DNA of 10,712 nt from JBGTCY01 sp041748615. Lineage in GTDB: Bacteria; Bacteroidota; Bacteroidia; Chitinophagales; CAIOSU01. The DNA is taken from assembly GCA_041748615.1 (NCBI GenBank), contig JBGTCY010000003.1, forward strand, positions 1-10,712, in the 5' to 3' direction. Each line of letters starts with the position of its first letter. Positions within the stretch are counted from its first letter, which is position 1. A program made the translations under genes and the position numbers. Positions 1-7,300 of the stretch are shown piece after piece. The notes below the pieces were generated by a model that was given only the letters and a program-made list of their open reading frames with translations, was not told the DNA's origin and searched no databases.

Positions 1-1428
1 GTTGGATTGAGCCGGATGTTGTATGCTCACAAAATAGGTATTGCCATCCGGTGTAAACCAACCTCCTGTGGTTTCGCATCCGCGCGGACCCACCATGAAG
101 CGCTGAAGGTCATTAAGCGAAGGTTGTTGAACGCTGAGGTCGAGGAAATAAATTTCATTGTAGGTTTCGTTTTTTGCCAGCGCGGCTTCGCTCACACGGT
201 TTTTGTCTAATCCGATTAAATCTTCATTGATGACTAAATAATGACTGCCGTTTTTGGAAAGAATACACAATCCGTCAGGATTAGCAAAATTGGTGGAGGC
301 GTCTGTGGCGGAAGTTCCGCCTTCCAGCAAAACGCTCATTTTATTCGTTTTCTCATCAAAAACCAAGACGCGTCCATAAGGGTCTGCATATTGATGTTCT
401 CCGGCTTCAAGATTTTTAAAATAGTTGGCAGGCTTAGCTCCCATTTTCACATAAGGATTCCAGTCAAAAGAATCGCCACCGGTTTCGGTGATGTAAACTT
501 TTCCATCTACGCCATCTACCCATTCATGCCTGATAAATAATGTTGCTCCCCTGCGCATGGCGACATTTCGGATGTCAATCAGTGAATCCATCTCCATCGG
601 CAGTTCGAACCATTCCCCTGATTCGCCATCATCGCTTTGGCGGTAGGCATACAACTGACCGCTCGAATAATCAACAGGCGCGATGGAGACAAATTTGAAA
701 AACACAGCGGGATTATTATCATCCGTGAGATAGACGGTTTTACCGTCAGGGGTGATGTGAGCGTCTTCATGCTGAAAGCGTCCCATTTGATAGAGTTTAC
801 GGATGGCTTTTCCGTTGTAAGGGTCCACTTCCACCATCCATCCGAAATGCTGGTAGCGTTTCATACCATTGAAATCAGAGGTGTCACGAAATGCTTTTGA
901 AAGTTCTTTGTTGCTTTTGGGTTCGGTTTCTTCCGCGGTGAGAATCGTGTTATAAGGAGTAACTGTGCCGCCACAATTTCGCAAAGTGCCTCCCACGGGT
1001 GAAAAATCAATGTGTTTAAAATCACCTACGGTCTCCCATTTACCGTCTTTTTTGATGACTTCAAAAAAAGTACCGCCACCACCATCACCCAAATTTTCGT
1101 CATGTCTTGAAGTTTCATGATTGACATAGAGATAACCGTGTTCGCTTGAATTTTTAATCGGCAAAAAGGCTGTAAAATCGTGTAATCCTTTAGCCGGAAA
1201 TTTTGAGCCGTTTGCTTTCACCACCGAATCTGTTTTTTCAGAAAAAAGAATTTCATATTCGAAACCTTCGGGAATCAAAACGGTAGTTGTTGTAAAATCG
1301 GGGGGGATCGGGGTAAATAAATCGAATGATTTTTTCTCCTGTTTGCCGGAATCTGTTGTTTTTTGATCATCAGACTGGCAGGAAAACAGAAAGAAAGCGA
1401 AAGCGAAAGGTAGATGTTTGATGTTCAT
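1..1428 (-). CDS. PhoX-like (DUF839) phosphatase lipoprotein, C-terminus cut by window edge
   Basis: An uninterrupted frame of 476 codons runs from ATG at 1428 to base 1 with no stop, so the C-terminus lies outside. Residues 1-17 form a short lipoprotein signal peptide with lipobox FLFSC (Cys17), followed by QSDDQ, which resembles the acidic surface-export signal of Bacteroidota lipoproteins. PhoX/DUF839 hallmarks appear in order: YVNHET (101-106), NCGGTVTPYNT (151-161) then LTAEET, GWMVEVDP (196-203), FQHEDAH (218-224), RHEWVDG (300-306), ITETGGD (313-319), FANPDGL (381-387), INEDL (400-404), FTPDG and SIQHP near the edge. The family contains calcium/iron-dependent phosphomonoesterases that release phosphate from organic esters outside the cytoplasm. 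Classical PhoX proteins use a twin-arginine signal; this one has none. Family assignment is strong; actual phosphatase activity is inferred, since DUF839 also covers uncharacterised proteins. Confidence 0.88.
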   Translation of the reverse strand, partial: MNIKHLPFAFAFFLFSCQSDDQKTTDSGKQEKKSFDLFTPIPPDFTTTTVLIPEGFEYEILFSEKTDSVVKANGSKFPAKGLHDFTAFLPIKNSSEHGYLYVNHETSRHDENLGDGGGGTFFEVIKKDGKWETVGDFKHIDFSPVGGTLRNCGGTVTPYNTILTAEETEPKSNKELSKAFRDTSDFNGMKRYQHFGWMVEVDPYNGKAIRKLYQMGRFQHEDAHITPDGKTVYLTDDNNPAVFFKFVSIAPVDYSSGQLYAYRQSDDGESGEWFELPMEMDSLIDIRNVAMRRGATLFIRHEWVDGVDGKVYITETGGDSFDWNPYVKMGAKPANYFKNLEAGEHQYADPYGRVLVFDEKTNKMSVLLEGGTSATDASTNFANPDGLCILSKNGSHYLVINEDLIGLDKNRVSEAALAKNETYNEIYFLDLSVQQPSLNDLQRFMVGPRGCETTGGWFTPDGNTYFVSIQHPAQSN

Positions 1429-1473
1429 CCGGCTAAGATAATCATAGACGAACGTGTTACTGCAACTTGGTTT

Positions 1474-1490
1474 TTTAACATACTGTTAAA
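1474..1490. promoter_or_regulatory. AT-rich 7-bp palindrome between SGNH and PhoX-like genes
   Basis: TTTAACA (1474-1480), a 3-base spacer and TGTTAAA (1484-1490) form a perfect inverted repeat in the 84-bp gap between the two minus-strand genes, 46 bp upstream of the PhoX-like start. No T-run follows it on the minus strand, so it is a poor intrinsic terminator. It could be an operator for the phosphatase gene or chance in AT-rich DNA. Confidence 0.3.
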
Positions 1491-1512
1491 TACTGATTGG
1501 GATTAAGCTCGC

Positions 1513-3279
1513 TCAGCGTTCTACCACCAACTTCTTCACCTCGCGCATTCCTTTGCTTTCTACAGCAACCAAATAAATGCCGGATGAAAGTTGTCCGATA
1601 TTAAAGGAATGTTCGTTCAATCCGTTTTGAAGATTCACTTGTTGCCGGAGCAGGGTTTGTCCCAAAAGATTCTGAACGGTGAGTGTCGCGTCTCCTGAAA
1701 TTTCAGACGACAACTGAATTTTCACGTTGTCATTTGCCGGGTTAGGGAAAACTCTCAAACTGTTTTTATTGGATAAAGTAGGAGCAACTCCAACTGTTCC
1801 TGTATGATGCACGCTCAACTTTGGTGCGGCAAAATCTTTGGTTGCCGAGCCGGTGTTGAATGACAGAAAGCGTTCGGATGAGCCGGGATTTGCAAACCGG
1901 ATTCTGAATTGCGTGATGCCGTTCTTATTGAGAAATTCAAATGCTTGCGGTTGCAATTCAATCCGGATAGTGTGTTCATCAGCAGACGCGTTGCCAATGA
2001 AACAACCCACATTTTCAGCATCTGCGGTTTCATTCCAGTCACCGGCTTCGAGCGCTTCACTGCCGAATGTTCCGGATTTTATATCAATCAAAGTTTCACC
2101 CAACTGACCACCAATTGGATTTGCGCCAGTAAGTCCTGCACGATTGATGAAAAGAGTTGCCTCTGTAATTTCAGCATCATCGGGCAAATCTGCCGTATTG
2201 AAAGAAATAATTCCTGTAACACTTCCTGATGGATTGGCGCCCATGCGGATTTCTCCGGTGCCGGTGTTGCCGTTTTCATCCGCCCAGCCGTCAAAGTTGT
2301 CCCCCTGCGAGGTGAATGTTTGAGTCGGGTTTCCTTGAAATTTATTGAGGAAATAATACTTGTATTGATTTTTTACAAAATAATAATAGGCATCTCCGCT
2401 CATGTGAATCGGGTCCCATCCGGGCAGATTGATAATGGGAATCGGTCCCATGGCGGTGCGGTGGGAAGGATAATCGGGGTAACCTCCCTGGAGAGGGCTG
2501 TAGTCCGGTGCTTGTCCCGGCAGCGGGGATTCACCGGGCGGAAAAGTGCCACCGGGGGGCAGCGGAAATACAGTCGGATAGCCAAACACATGATGATTGA
2601 GACCAAGATTGTTTACAAAAAACACCTGCGGATCGTTGTTGGCGATTTCAATCATTTTAAGTGCCAGCAAAGAAAGTCCGAGATTCACGGTTTGCACATC
2701 CGGCTGACCCATGGAGTTCCAGTTGCTGATAAACGGGTTTTGAGGAAATAAAAAACTGCTTGGAAAATCAGTAATCGTTTCCACAAAATTCAAATAATCG
2801 TAACTATTAATCAAAATTTCCAACCCCGGTCTGGCGGATTTGATGGAGTCCACAATGATTTGCATGTGTCCCTGAATGCGAGTCATTAATTCATCAATTT
2901 CAGTACTGTCCATGGTAGCTTCAAATCCGTTGATAAGGTCATTTCCTCCAAGGCTAATCACAACGATGTCAATGGATGGATTGTCACGAATCTCCGACAT
3001 GAGTGTAGTCATATTGCTTCCAGAATACCATTGATTGGCGCGGGTGCCGGAGATGGCGGTACGGTCCCCTTTTTCAAGAATGTCCGGATAGCCGAATTGA
3101 GCGAAAATTTTTCTGTAGGAATTATATTGCAACCACATGAATTGCGCCCAACTGTCACCGACCAGTAACACGCGGGTTTGAGTAGGAGGTTGAGAACAGA
3201 TGTTTTGCGCGGATAAGTTATGCGTAAATAAAAGAGCGAGTCCTGTAATAAACAGGCAGATGATTTGTTTCCTTTTCAT
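1513..3279 (-). CDS. Secreted SGNH/GDSL-family hydrolase with T9SS type A sorting domain
   Basis: The 588-residue product starts with a Sec signal peptide (about 1-24, cleavage near LSA|Q). The SGNH esterase/lipase domain (about 35-312) has block I GDSW (41-44, nucleophile Ser43), a block II-like SGTRAN (78-82) with its glycine, block III GGND (111-114) and block V D-x-x-H (Asp289, His292), so the catalytic set looks complete. A proline/glycine-rich insertion (about 238-285) sits just before block V. Residues about 320-492 form a second module resembling DNRLRE-type beta-sandwich domains, probably for binding. Residues about 507-588 match a T9SS type A sorting domain (VFPNPAND, then SSGIYLV and a basic KKLVVER end), implying passage through the outer membrane by the Por machinery and release or surface anchoring. 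The substrate, perhaps an acyl or acetyl ester of a polysaccharide or lipid, cannot be read from sequence. Confidence 0.87.
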   Translation of the reverse strand: MKRKQIICLFITGLALLFTHNLSAQNICSQPPTQTRVLLVGDSWAQFMWLQYNSYRKIFAQFGYPDILEKGDRTAISGTRANQWYSGSNMTTLMSEIRDNPSIDIVVISLGGNDLINGFEATMDSTEIDELMTRIQGHMQIIVDSIKSARPGLEILINSYDYLNFVETITDFPSSFLFPQNPFISNWNSMGQPDVQTVNLGLSLLALKMIEIANNDPQVFFVNNLGLNHHVFGYPTVFPLPPGGTFPPGESPLPGQAPDYSPLQGGYPDYPSHRTAMGPIPIINLPGWDPIHMSGDAYYYFVKNQYKYYFLNKFQGNPTQTFTSQGDNFDGWADENGNTGTGEIRMGANPSGSVTGIISFNTADLPDDAEITEATLFINRAGLTGANPIGGQLGETLIDIKSGTFGSEALEAGDWNETADAENVGCFIGNASADEHTIRIELQPQAFEFLNKNGITQFRIRFANPGSSERFLSFNTGSATKDFAAPKLSVHHTGTVGVAPTLSNKNSLRVFPNPANDNVKIQLSSEISGDATLTVQNLLGQTLLRQQVNLQNGLNEHSFNIGQLSSGIYLVAVESKGMREVKKLVVER

Positions 3280-3461
3280 GAAGTGATTTTAAAGCGAGCG
3301 TTAAATTGGGCAAAAAAAAGGAAAGCAAATGGAAAATATTGGAGGGAACACTTTTTCGCATAAAAAATCAACTGAATGAGGAAACGGGGAATAAAATCAG
3401 AACTCATTACTCTTTGTTAATTGAGATGCGTAATTCTGTGGTAATTCATTGTTTCACAACC

Positions 3462-3520
3462 GAATGACAATTGAATAACAGTGGAGCGAATGACAACAGA
3501 ATGACAGCGAAGCGAATGGA
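3462..3520. repeat. 26-bp imperfect tandem duplication with partial third copy
   Basis: The 243-bp gap 3280-3522 has no gene and no clear TAnnTTTG promoter box. At its kinase-proximal end, unit 1 (3462-3487) and unit 2 (3488-3513) match at 21 of 26 positions, and a truncated third unit begins at 3514 (GAATGGA) right next to the kinase stop codon at 3523. Each unit contains two GAATGACA-like cores (3462, 3473, 3488, 3499), spaced alternately 11 and 15 bp. No hairpin with a T-run is evident, so it does not look like an intrinsic terminator. The rest of the gap is AT-rich with no structure I can support. Confidence 0.6.
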
Positions 3521-3522
3521 AT

Positions 3523-6096
3523 TTAAAGCGCTACCGAATTCAGGTTTTCAATGTTCTTATAAACATGCCGCGCAATTTTATCGTAGAGTTCGGTTTGTAC
3601 AAAGGGCTTGCAGATAAAATCATCTACACCCGCTTCAAAAGCCTGCTCTCGTTCATGACTCATGGCAGACGCGGTCAGCGCGATAATGGGAATTTTTTCT
3701 GCGCCTTTTAATTTTCTGATTTGCCGGGTCGCTTCGTAGCCGTCCATCACCGGCATCAGTAAATCCATCAAAACAATATCATAATATTTGTTCTTCGCCT
3801 TTTGCAGCGCTTCGCTTCCGTTTTCAGCGGTGTCAACCTGCGCGTCCCACTTCGTGAGAAACTTAATCGCTACTTTTTGATTCACTTTGTTGTCTTCCAC
3901 CAGTAAAACTTTCACACCCGATAAACCGGCATGTGCTTTCATCTCACTGGTTTCCTGGGGCAATGATGATTTGGCACTTTTTCTGAAAATAATTTCAAAC
4001 ATGAAAGCGGTGCCTTTCCCTACTTCGCTGCTTACCCGGATGTCGCCACCCTGCAACCGAATAAGTCTCTTCGTAATTGCCAATCCGAGTCCGGTGCCGC
4101 CATAAATGCGGTTGGTGATAGCGCTTGCCTGCGAGAATGGTTCGAAGATTGAATGTAGCTTATCGGACGGAATCCCGATGCCGGTATCGCGGATTGCGAA
4201 CCCGATGGTGACATCCGAATTTGAATTTCCAAGCGCATCCACTTTGATTTCCACTTTTCCTGTGTCCGTAAATTTCACGGAGTTACCGACAAGATTATTT
4301 AGTATCTGATTCAGTCGGTGCGCGTCACCCACCAACACTTTCGGCACTTTTTTATTGATGTTCAATTTCAAATCAATTCCCTTCTGACTTGCTTTAATGC
4401 TGTGGGCGTTCACAATGACTTTCAGGCATTTTTCCAAATCAAAATCCTTTTGAATCATATCTAATTTTCCGGCTTCAATTTTTGATAAATCCAGCAGGTC
4501 ATTGATAATTGCCAGCAAATTGCCGGAGGAAAATTTCAGAATCTCCAGATTTTCGCGTTGGTCGTCCCGCGGATTTTCATCCAGCAGCAGATTCGTGATA
4601 CCAATCACCGCGTTCATCGGAGTTCTCAGTTCATGACTGATGGTAGATAAAAACTGTTCCTGAGCCACGTTTGCGGATTCAGCTTGTTCTTTCGCCTGAA
4701 GCAATTCTATTTCCGCTTTTTTTCTTTCTGTAATATCTTCCGCCACCATCACATAGTTGCTGATTTCTCCTCTCCGGTTCCGAATGGGAGCGATACTCGC
4801 AAGTTGGGTGATGATTTCACCGGATTTGTTAGAATGATTTATTTCTCCTTTCCAGACATTTCCTTTTCTCAGTTCTTTGCGCATCGCTTTGGTGCCCGGG
4901 TCATCTTCTATTGTGTAGTTTTGAATTTTAGTTCCGAAAAGTTCATCAAAAGTATATCCTGTCACACGTGTAAAAAACGGATTAATGTACCGGATATATC
5001 CCTGGTTGTCTGTAATGGCAACACTGACAGTGGAATGGTCAATAGCTGCTGAAAACAATGTCAGGTCTTTTTCTGCCTGCTTTCTATCGGTGATATCAAT
5101 GACCGCTCCATCGTAATGAAGCAACTCTTCCAGCTCGTTGAAACAGGGCGACAAACTCAGCAGCACCCACAATGTCGTATTATTAGGACCTGCGATTTCA
5201 GCTTCCAGATTCTTAACCGGTTCTTTATTGAGTTTCAAACGGTTGACCTGCCTGCCCGTATCCTGGTTGACGAACTTTAGCGGCTTTTTCAAAGTATGTA
5301 CCTCACCAATGGATTGATAGCCCAGCATTTTCACAAAATTTTCATTGGCATAAATCACCTCATCTTCATTGTTGAGCCTGAAAATTCCATGAAATACATT
5401 ATTGTTTATGGAGTTAAGTACTGTTTCCCTGTCTTTAATCTGGTTGAACGCGTTGATGCGTTCGCTATTGGTAAAATATCCAATCACCAGCACCATGAAA
5501 ATCAAAAAGCCGACACTGATGTTTTCAATGTTGAAATTATTTGTAAAGAGCAAAACAAGAATGTGGGTGCAGGCATTCACGCTCAGGTAAATTTTATTGA
5601 GCTTTCTGTCTTGTATAAACAAAATAGATGCGAAAGTGACCACCAACAGCGATAACTTGTAATTGGCATTGAAGTCATTAACAAAGAGCAGGTAATACAA
5701 ATGCGCGTTGTATAGGTAAAGATTGCCGAACAGGATTTTAATTAAGTGAGGCTTGGCGGGAAGATGATAGGCAGTGATGAGTAATGAGGTAATGCCGATT
5801 CCCATAATCAGCAAGCGCAGCCAAAACGGGTCATAATATTCCATCTGGCTGGTATGGAGTAAAATACCAAACGCGGCATAGACCACAGACCCTAACCCAA
5901 AAATGAGTTTGAGGTTGTTTTCTCTGACCTCTTTTATATTGATTTCTTGTAGAAAGTTTAACACTATTTTAACTTCTCGGGATTCGACACGTTTAGCACT
6001 CGCGGTTTTACGTAATTTTCCTACCCTTTGTTCTATATTTATTTTCTTGATTGATTTATTGAAATTTATGAACGGTGCGCTTCTATGCCGAAACAA
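3523..6096 (-). CDS. Membrane hybrid sensor histidine kinase/response regulator (6 TM-PAS-PAS-HisKA-HATPase-REC)
   Basis: The 857-residue product has about six hydrophobic segments (roughly 62-82, 92-111, 118-138, 145-162, 168-185, 192-209) with hardly any periplasmic domain, two PAS domains (about 222-340 and 345-460, the second ending in the PAC-like DITERKKAE), a short coiled linker, and HisKA with SHELRTP (His488 is the phosphorylated residue). The ATPase domain has an N-box around Asn600-Asn605, DTGIGIP (637-643), FEPF (651-654) and GGTGLGL (666-672). The receiver has Glu734/Asp735, phospho-acceptor Asp778, Thr808 and Lys830. All catalytic residues are present, so it should autophosphorylate and relay internally; no DNA-binding output is attached, so an Hpt partner elsewhere is expected. 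The first 60 residues are basic and atypical. A GTG at 5964 preceded by GAGAAG would give an 813-residue protein starting near the first membrane segment and may be the true start. The signal sensed is unknown. Confidence 0.9.
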   Translation of the reverse strand: MFRHRSAPFINFNKSIKKINIEQRVGKLRKTASAKRVESREVKIVLNFLQEINIKEVRENNLKLIFGLGSVVYAAFGILLHTSQMEYYDPFWLRLLIMGIGITSLLITAYHLPAKPHLIKILFGNLYLYNAHLYYLLFVNDFNANYKLSLLVVTFASILFIQDRKLNKIYLSVNACTHILVLLFTNNFNIENISVGFLIFMVLVIGYFTNSERINAFNQIKDRETVLNSINNNVFHGIFRLNNEDEVIYANENFVKMLGYQSIGEVHTLKKPLKFVNQDTGRQVNRLKLNKEPVKNLEAEIAGPNNTTLWVLLSLSPCFNELEELLHYDGAVIDITDRKQAEKDLTLFSAAIDHSTVSVAITDNQGYIRYINPFFTRVTGYTFDELFGTKIQNYTIEDDPGTKAMRKELRKGNVWKGEINHSNKSGEIITQLASIAPIRNRRGEISNYVMVAEDITERKKAEIELLQAKEQAESANVAQEQFLSTISHELRTPMNAVIGITNLLLDENPRDDQRENLEILKFSSGNLLAIINDLLDLSKIEAGKLDMIQKDFDLEKCLKVIVNAHSIKASQKGIDLKLNINKKVPKVLVGDAHRLNQILNNLVGNSVKFTDTGKVEIKVDALGNSNSDVTIGFAIRDTGIGIPSDKLHSIFEPFSQASAITNRIYGGTGLGLAITKRLIRLQGGDIRVSSEVGKGTAFMFEIIFRKSAKSSLPQETSEMKAHAGLSGVKVLLVEDNKVNQKVAIKFLTKWDAQVDTAENGSEALQKAKNKYYDIVLMDLLMPVMDGYEATRQIRKLKGAEKIPIIALTASAMSHEREQAFEAGVDDFICKPFVQTELYDKIARHVYKNIENLNSVAL

Positions 6097-6990
6097 CTCA
6101 GGTTTTTGAATAATGAAATGGTAAAATGTTCGGCATTAACCGAGAGTACGTCTCTTTTCTTCGAAAATTCGACTACTCTCGGTATAAAAATTCCATTCAC
6201 TTTCTTTTTCCTTTTGTTTGTTTTATTTCCGGAATATCTTTTATCACAAGAAATATTATTTCACGGACATTCCCACAATGATTACACGCGCAAACGACCG
6301 CTTTTTGACGCGCTGGAATATGGTTTTTTCAGCATTGAAGTGGATTTATTTCACCGCGAAGGTGCGTTCATAGTCGCTCATACCAAAGCGGGTATTCGCA
6401 GGAAAAACACGTTTGAAAAAATGTATCTGAAACCTTTATCTGAAAGAGTGAAAGCGAACAATGGACTTGTCTATCAAAACGGTCCACCGGAATTTGAAAT
6501 AATGCTTGATTTGAAAAGATTCTGGAGTATCGAAATGGTGGATAGTCTGAGCAGATTACTGCATCAATACAAAGAAATTTTCACTCTGTTTATCAATGAT
6601 GAGAAAATAACCGGAGCCGTGCGAGTGTTGCTTTCGGGCGGAGCCACGAAATATCAAATTGCCGCATTCAACCCAAGATACTTTTCAGTTGATGGCGGCT
6701 TAGGTGATATTAAAAATGAATTATCACCGGAAATTATCCCGCGGGTGAGCGCGAAGTATGGCAATCAGTTTCAATGGCGCGGTCAAGGAAAAATGCCGGA
6801 CCATGAACGGCAAAAACTTTGGGAGTTGGTTGCACATGCTCATGCGCATCAAAGAAAAATTCGTTTTTGGGGAGCATGTAACCATCCGAAAGTCTGGAAG
6901 GAATTATTGGATGCCGGTGTGGATTGGATTAATGTGGACCGGTTGAAAAAGTTCAGGAAATTTTATTTGGATGAATATTCAGGAAATTGA
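6085..6990 (+). CDS. AIM6-like PI-PLC/GDPD-superfamily phosphodiesterase, secreted; start uncertain
   Basis: Residues 57-297 resemble the uncharacterised AIM6-like branch of the PI-PLC/glycerophosphodiester phosphodiesterase TIM-barrel superfamily: HGHSHNDY (60-67), EVD (85-87), VAHT (97-100), LDLK (141-144) and a late WGACNHP (262-268) followed by WINVDRL (281-287). His62 or His64, Glu85, Asp87 and His99 are the likely active-site and metal residues. Such enzymes hydrolyse phosphodiesters, but the substrate of this branch is unknown. A hydrophobic signal segment (about 37-53, ending LLS|QE) predicts export, yet it is preceded by about 35 unconserved-looking residues. Starts on ATG are 6085 (overlapping the divergent kinase start by 12 bp) or 6118; a non-AUG start on ATA at 6184 would give a normal signal peptide beginning IKIPFTFFF. 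I keep 6085 as the outer limit only. Confidence 0.78.
   Translation: MPKQLRFLNNEMVKCSALTESTSLFFENSTTLGIKIPFTFFFLLFVLFPEYLLSQEILFHGHSHNDYTRKRPLFDALEYGFFSIEVDLFHREGAFIVAHTKAGIRRKNTFEKMYLKPLSERVKANNGLVYQNGPPEFEIMLDLKRFWSIEMVDSLSRLLHQYKEIFTLFINDEKITGAVRVLLSGGATKYQIAAFNPRYFSVDGGLGDIKNELSPEIIPRVSAKYGNQFQWRGQGKMPDHERQKLWELVAHAHAHQRKIRFWGACNHPKVWKELLDAGVDWINVDRLKKFRKFYLDEYSGN
6139..6183. promoter_or_regulatory. 10-bp perfect inverted repeat between divergent kinase and AIM6-like genes
   Basis: ACCGAGAGTA (6139-6148) pairs perfectly with TACTCTCGGT (6174-6183). Inside, GTC (6150-6152) pairs with GAC (6171-6173) after a one-base bulge, and TTTTC (6155-6159) pairs with GAAAA (6163-6167) around a TTC loop, so an almost fully folded 45-base hairpin is possible. 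It starts 43 bp upstream of the kinase ATG and ends just before the first base of the plausible AIM6-like signal peptide. It could be a DNA operator for both genes or a 5' leader hairpin. No T-run follows on the plus strand, arguing against an intrinsic terminator. Confidence 0.55.
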
Positions 6991-7006
6991 AGTTGTCACA
7001 CATTTG

Positions 7007-7103
7007 CATTTGAGAAATACATGTAGAGATTTTAGACTTTAGATGTTAGAGTTTGAAAAACTAAGATTGATTTCTAAAATCTAAAGTCTAATATCCTCAA
7101 ATG
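7007..7103. repeat. Nested inverted repeats built from TCTAAAN-type heptamers
   Basis: An outer 8-bp perfect inverted repeat, CATTTGAG (7007-7014) and CTCAAATG (7096-7103), encloses a 13-bp perfect one, TTAGACTTTAGAT (7032-7044) and ATCTAAAGTCTAA (7079-7091). Each arm consists of tandem heptamers, TTTTAGA-CTTTAGA-TGTTAGA on the left (from 7030) and TCTAAAA-TCTAAAG-TCTAATA on the right (from 7073). A small AGTTT/AAACT hairpin (7050-7062) lies in the loop. The whole is about 97 bp. It might be a small non-autonomous repeat, a 3' structure of the AIM6-like mRNA, or heptamer slippage. Target-site duplications are not evident. Confidence 0.5.
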
Positions 7104-7142
7104 AAGGCTTTAAATAGCGGATGTTATTTTGACAGCATTAGT

Positions 7143-7182
7143 AAGTGATTTTTCAAGAAATATTCACGTTTGAAAATCACTT
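7143..7182. repeat. 13-bp inverted repeat with one bulged T
   Basis: AAGTGATTTT-T-CAA (7143-7156) pairs with TTGAAAATCACTT (7170-7182), with one extra T on the left and a 13-base loop. It is 153 bp past the AIM6-like stop and 119 bp before the SRPBCC start. It is AT-rich with no T-run after it, so a terminator role is only weakly supported; an operator or leader hairpin for the next gene is equally possible. Confidence 0.4.
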
Positions 7183-7300
7183 CATAAACTGATGCGTGTT
7201 TGTTATTATTGCGTTGAGCAATTGAAGCCGGTTAGAAAGTCCGGAAAAAATATTTTAAACAAACTTTATCGTTTCGCTGTTATTCAAATAAAATCCGAAC

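Larger units (their letters stand above)
6991..7300. other. 310-bp intergenic region with nested inverted repeats, no gene
   Basis: This AT-rich gap separates two plus-strand genes. I see no convincing coding frame: a 61-codon frame at 7192-7377 runs into the SRPBCC gene in another phase and has no family features. No exact TAnnTTTG box is seen before 7301. The two inverted-repeat structures it holds are listed separately. Confidence 0.6.

Noticed and set aside
1460..1500. Repeated CTG triplets upstream of the PhoX-like gene resembling a Pho box
   Set aside because: The clearest pair is 10 bp apart instead of 11 and lacks the CTGTCA pattern; the E. coli-type Pho box is not established for Bacteroidota.
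2320..2751. 143-codon open frame on the plus strand
   Set aside because: It lies entirely antisense to the SGNH hydrolase gene, whose frame carries catalytic motifs; the product has no recognisable features.
3462..3520. Tandem repeat considered as a CRISPR remnant
   Set aside because: The units abut directly without spacers and are imperfect, and no cas gene is present.
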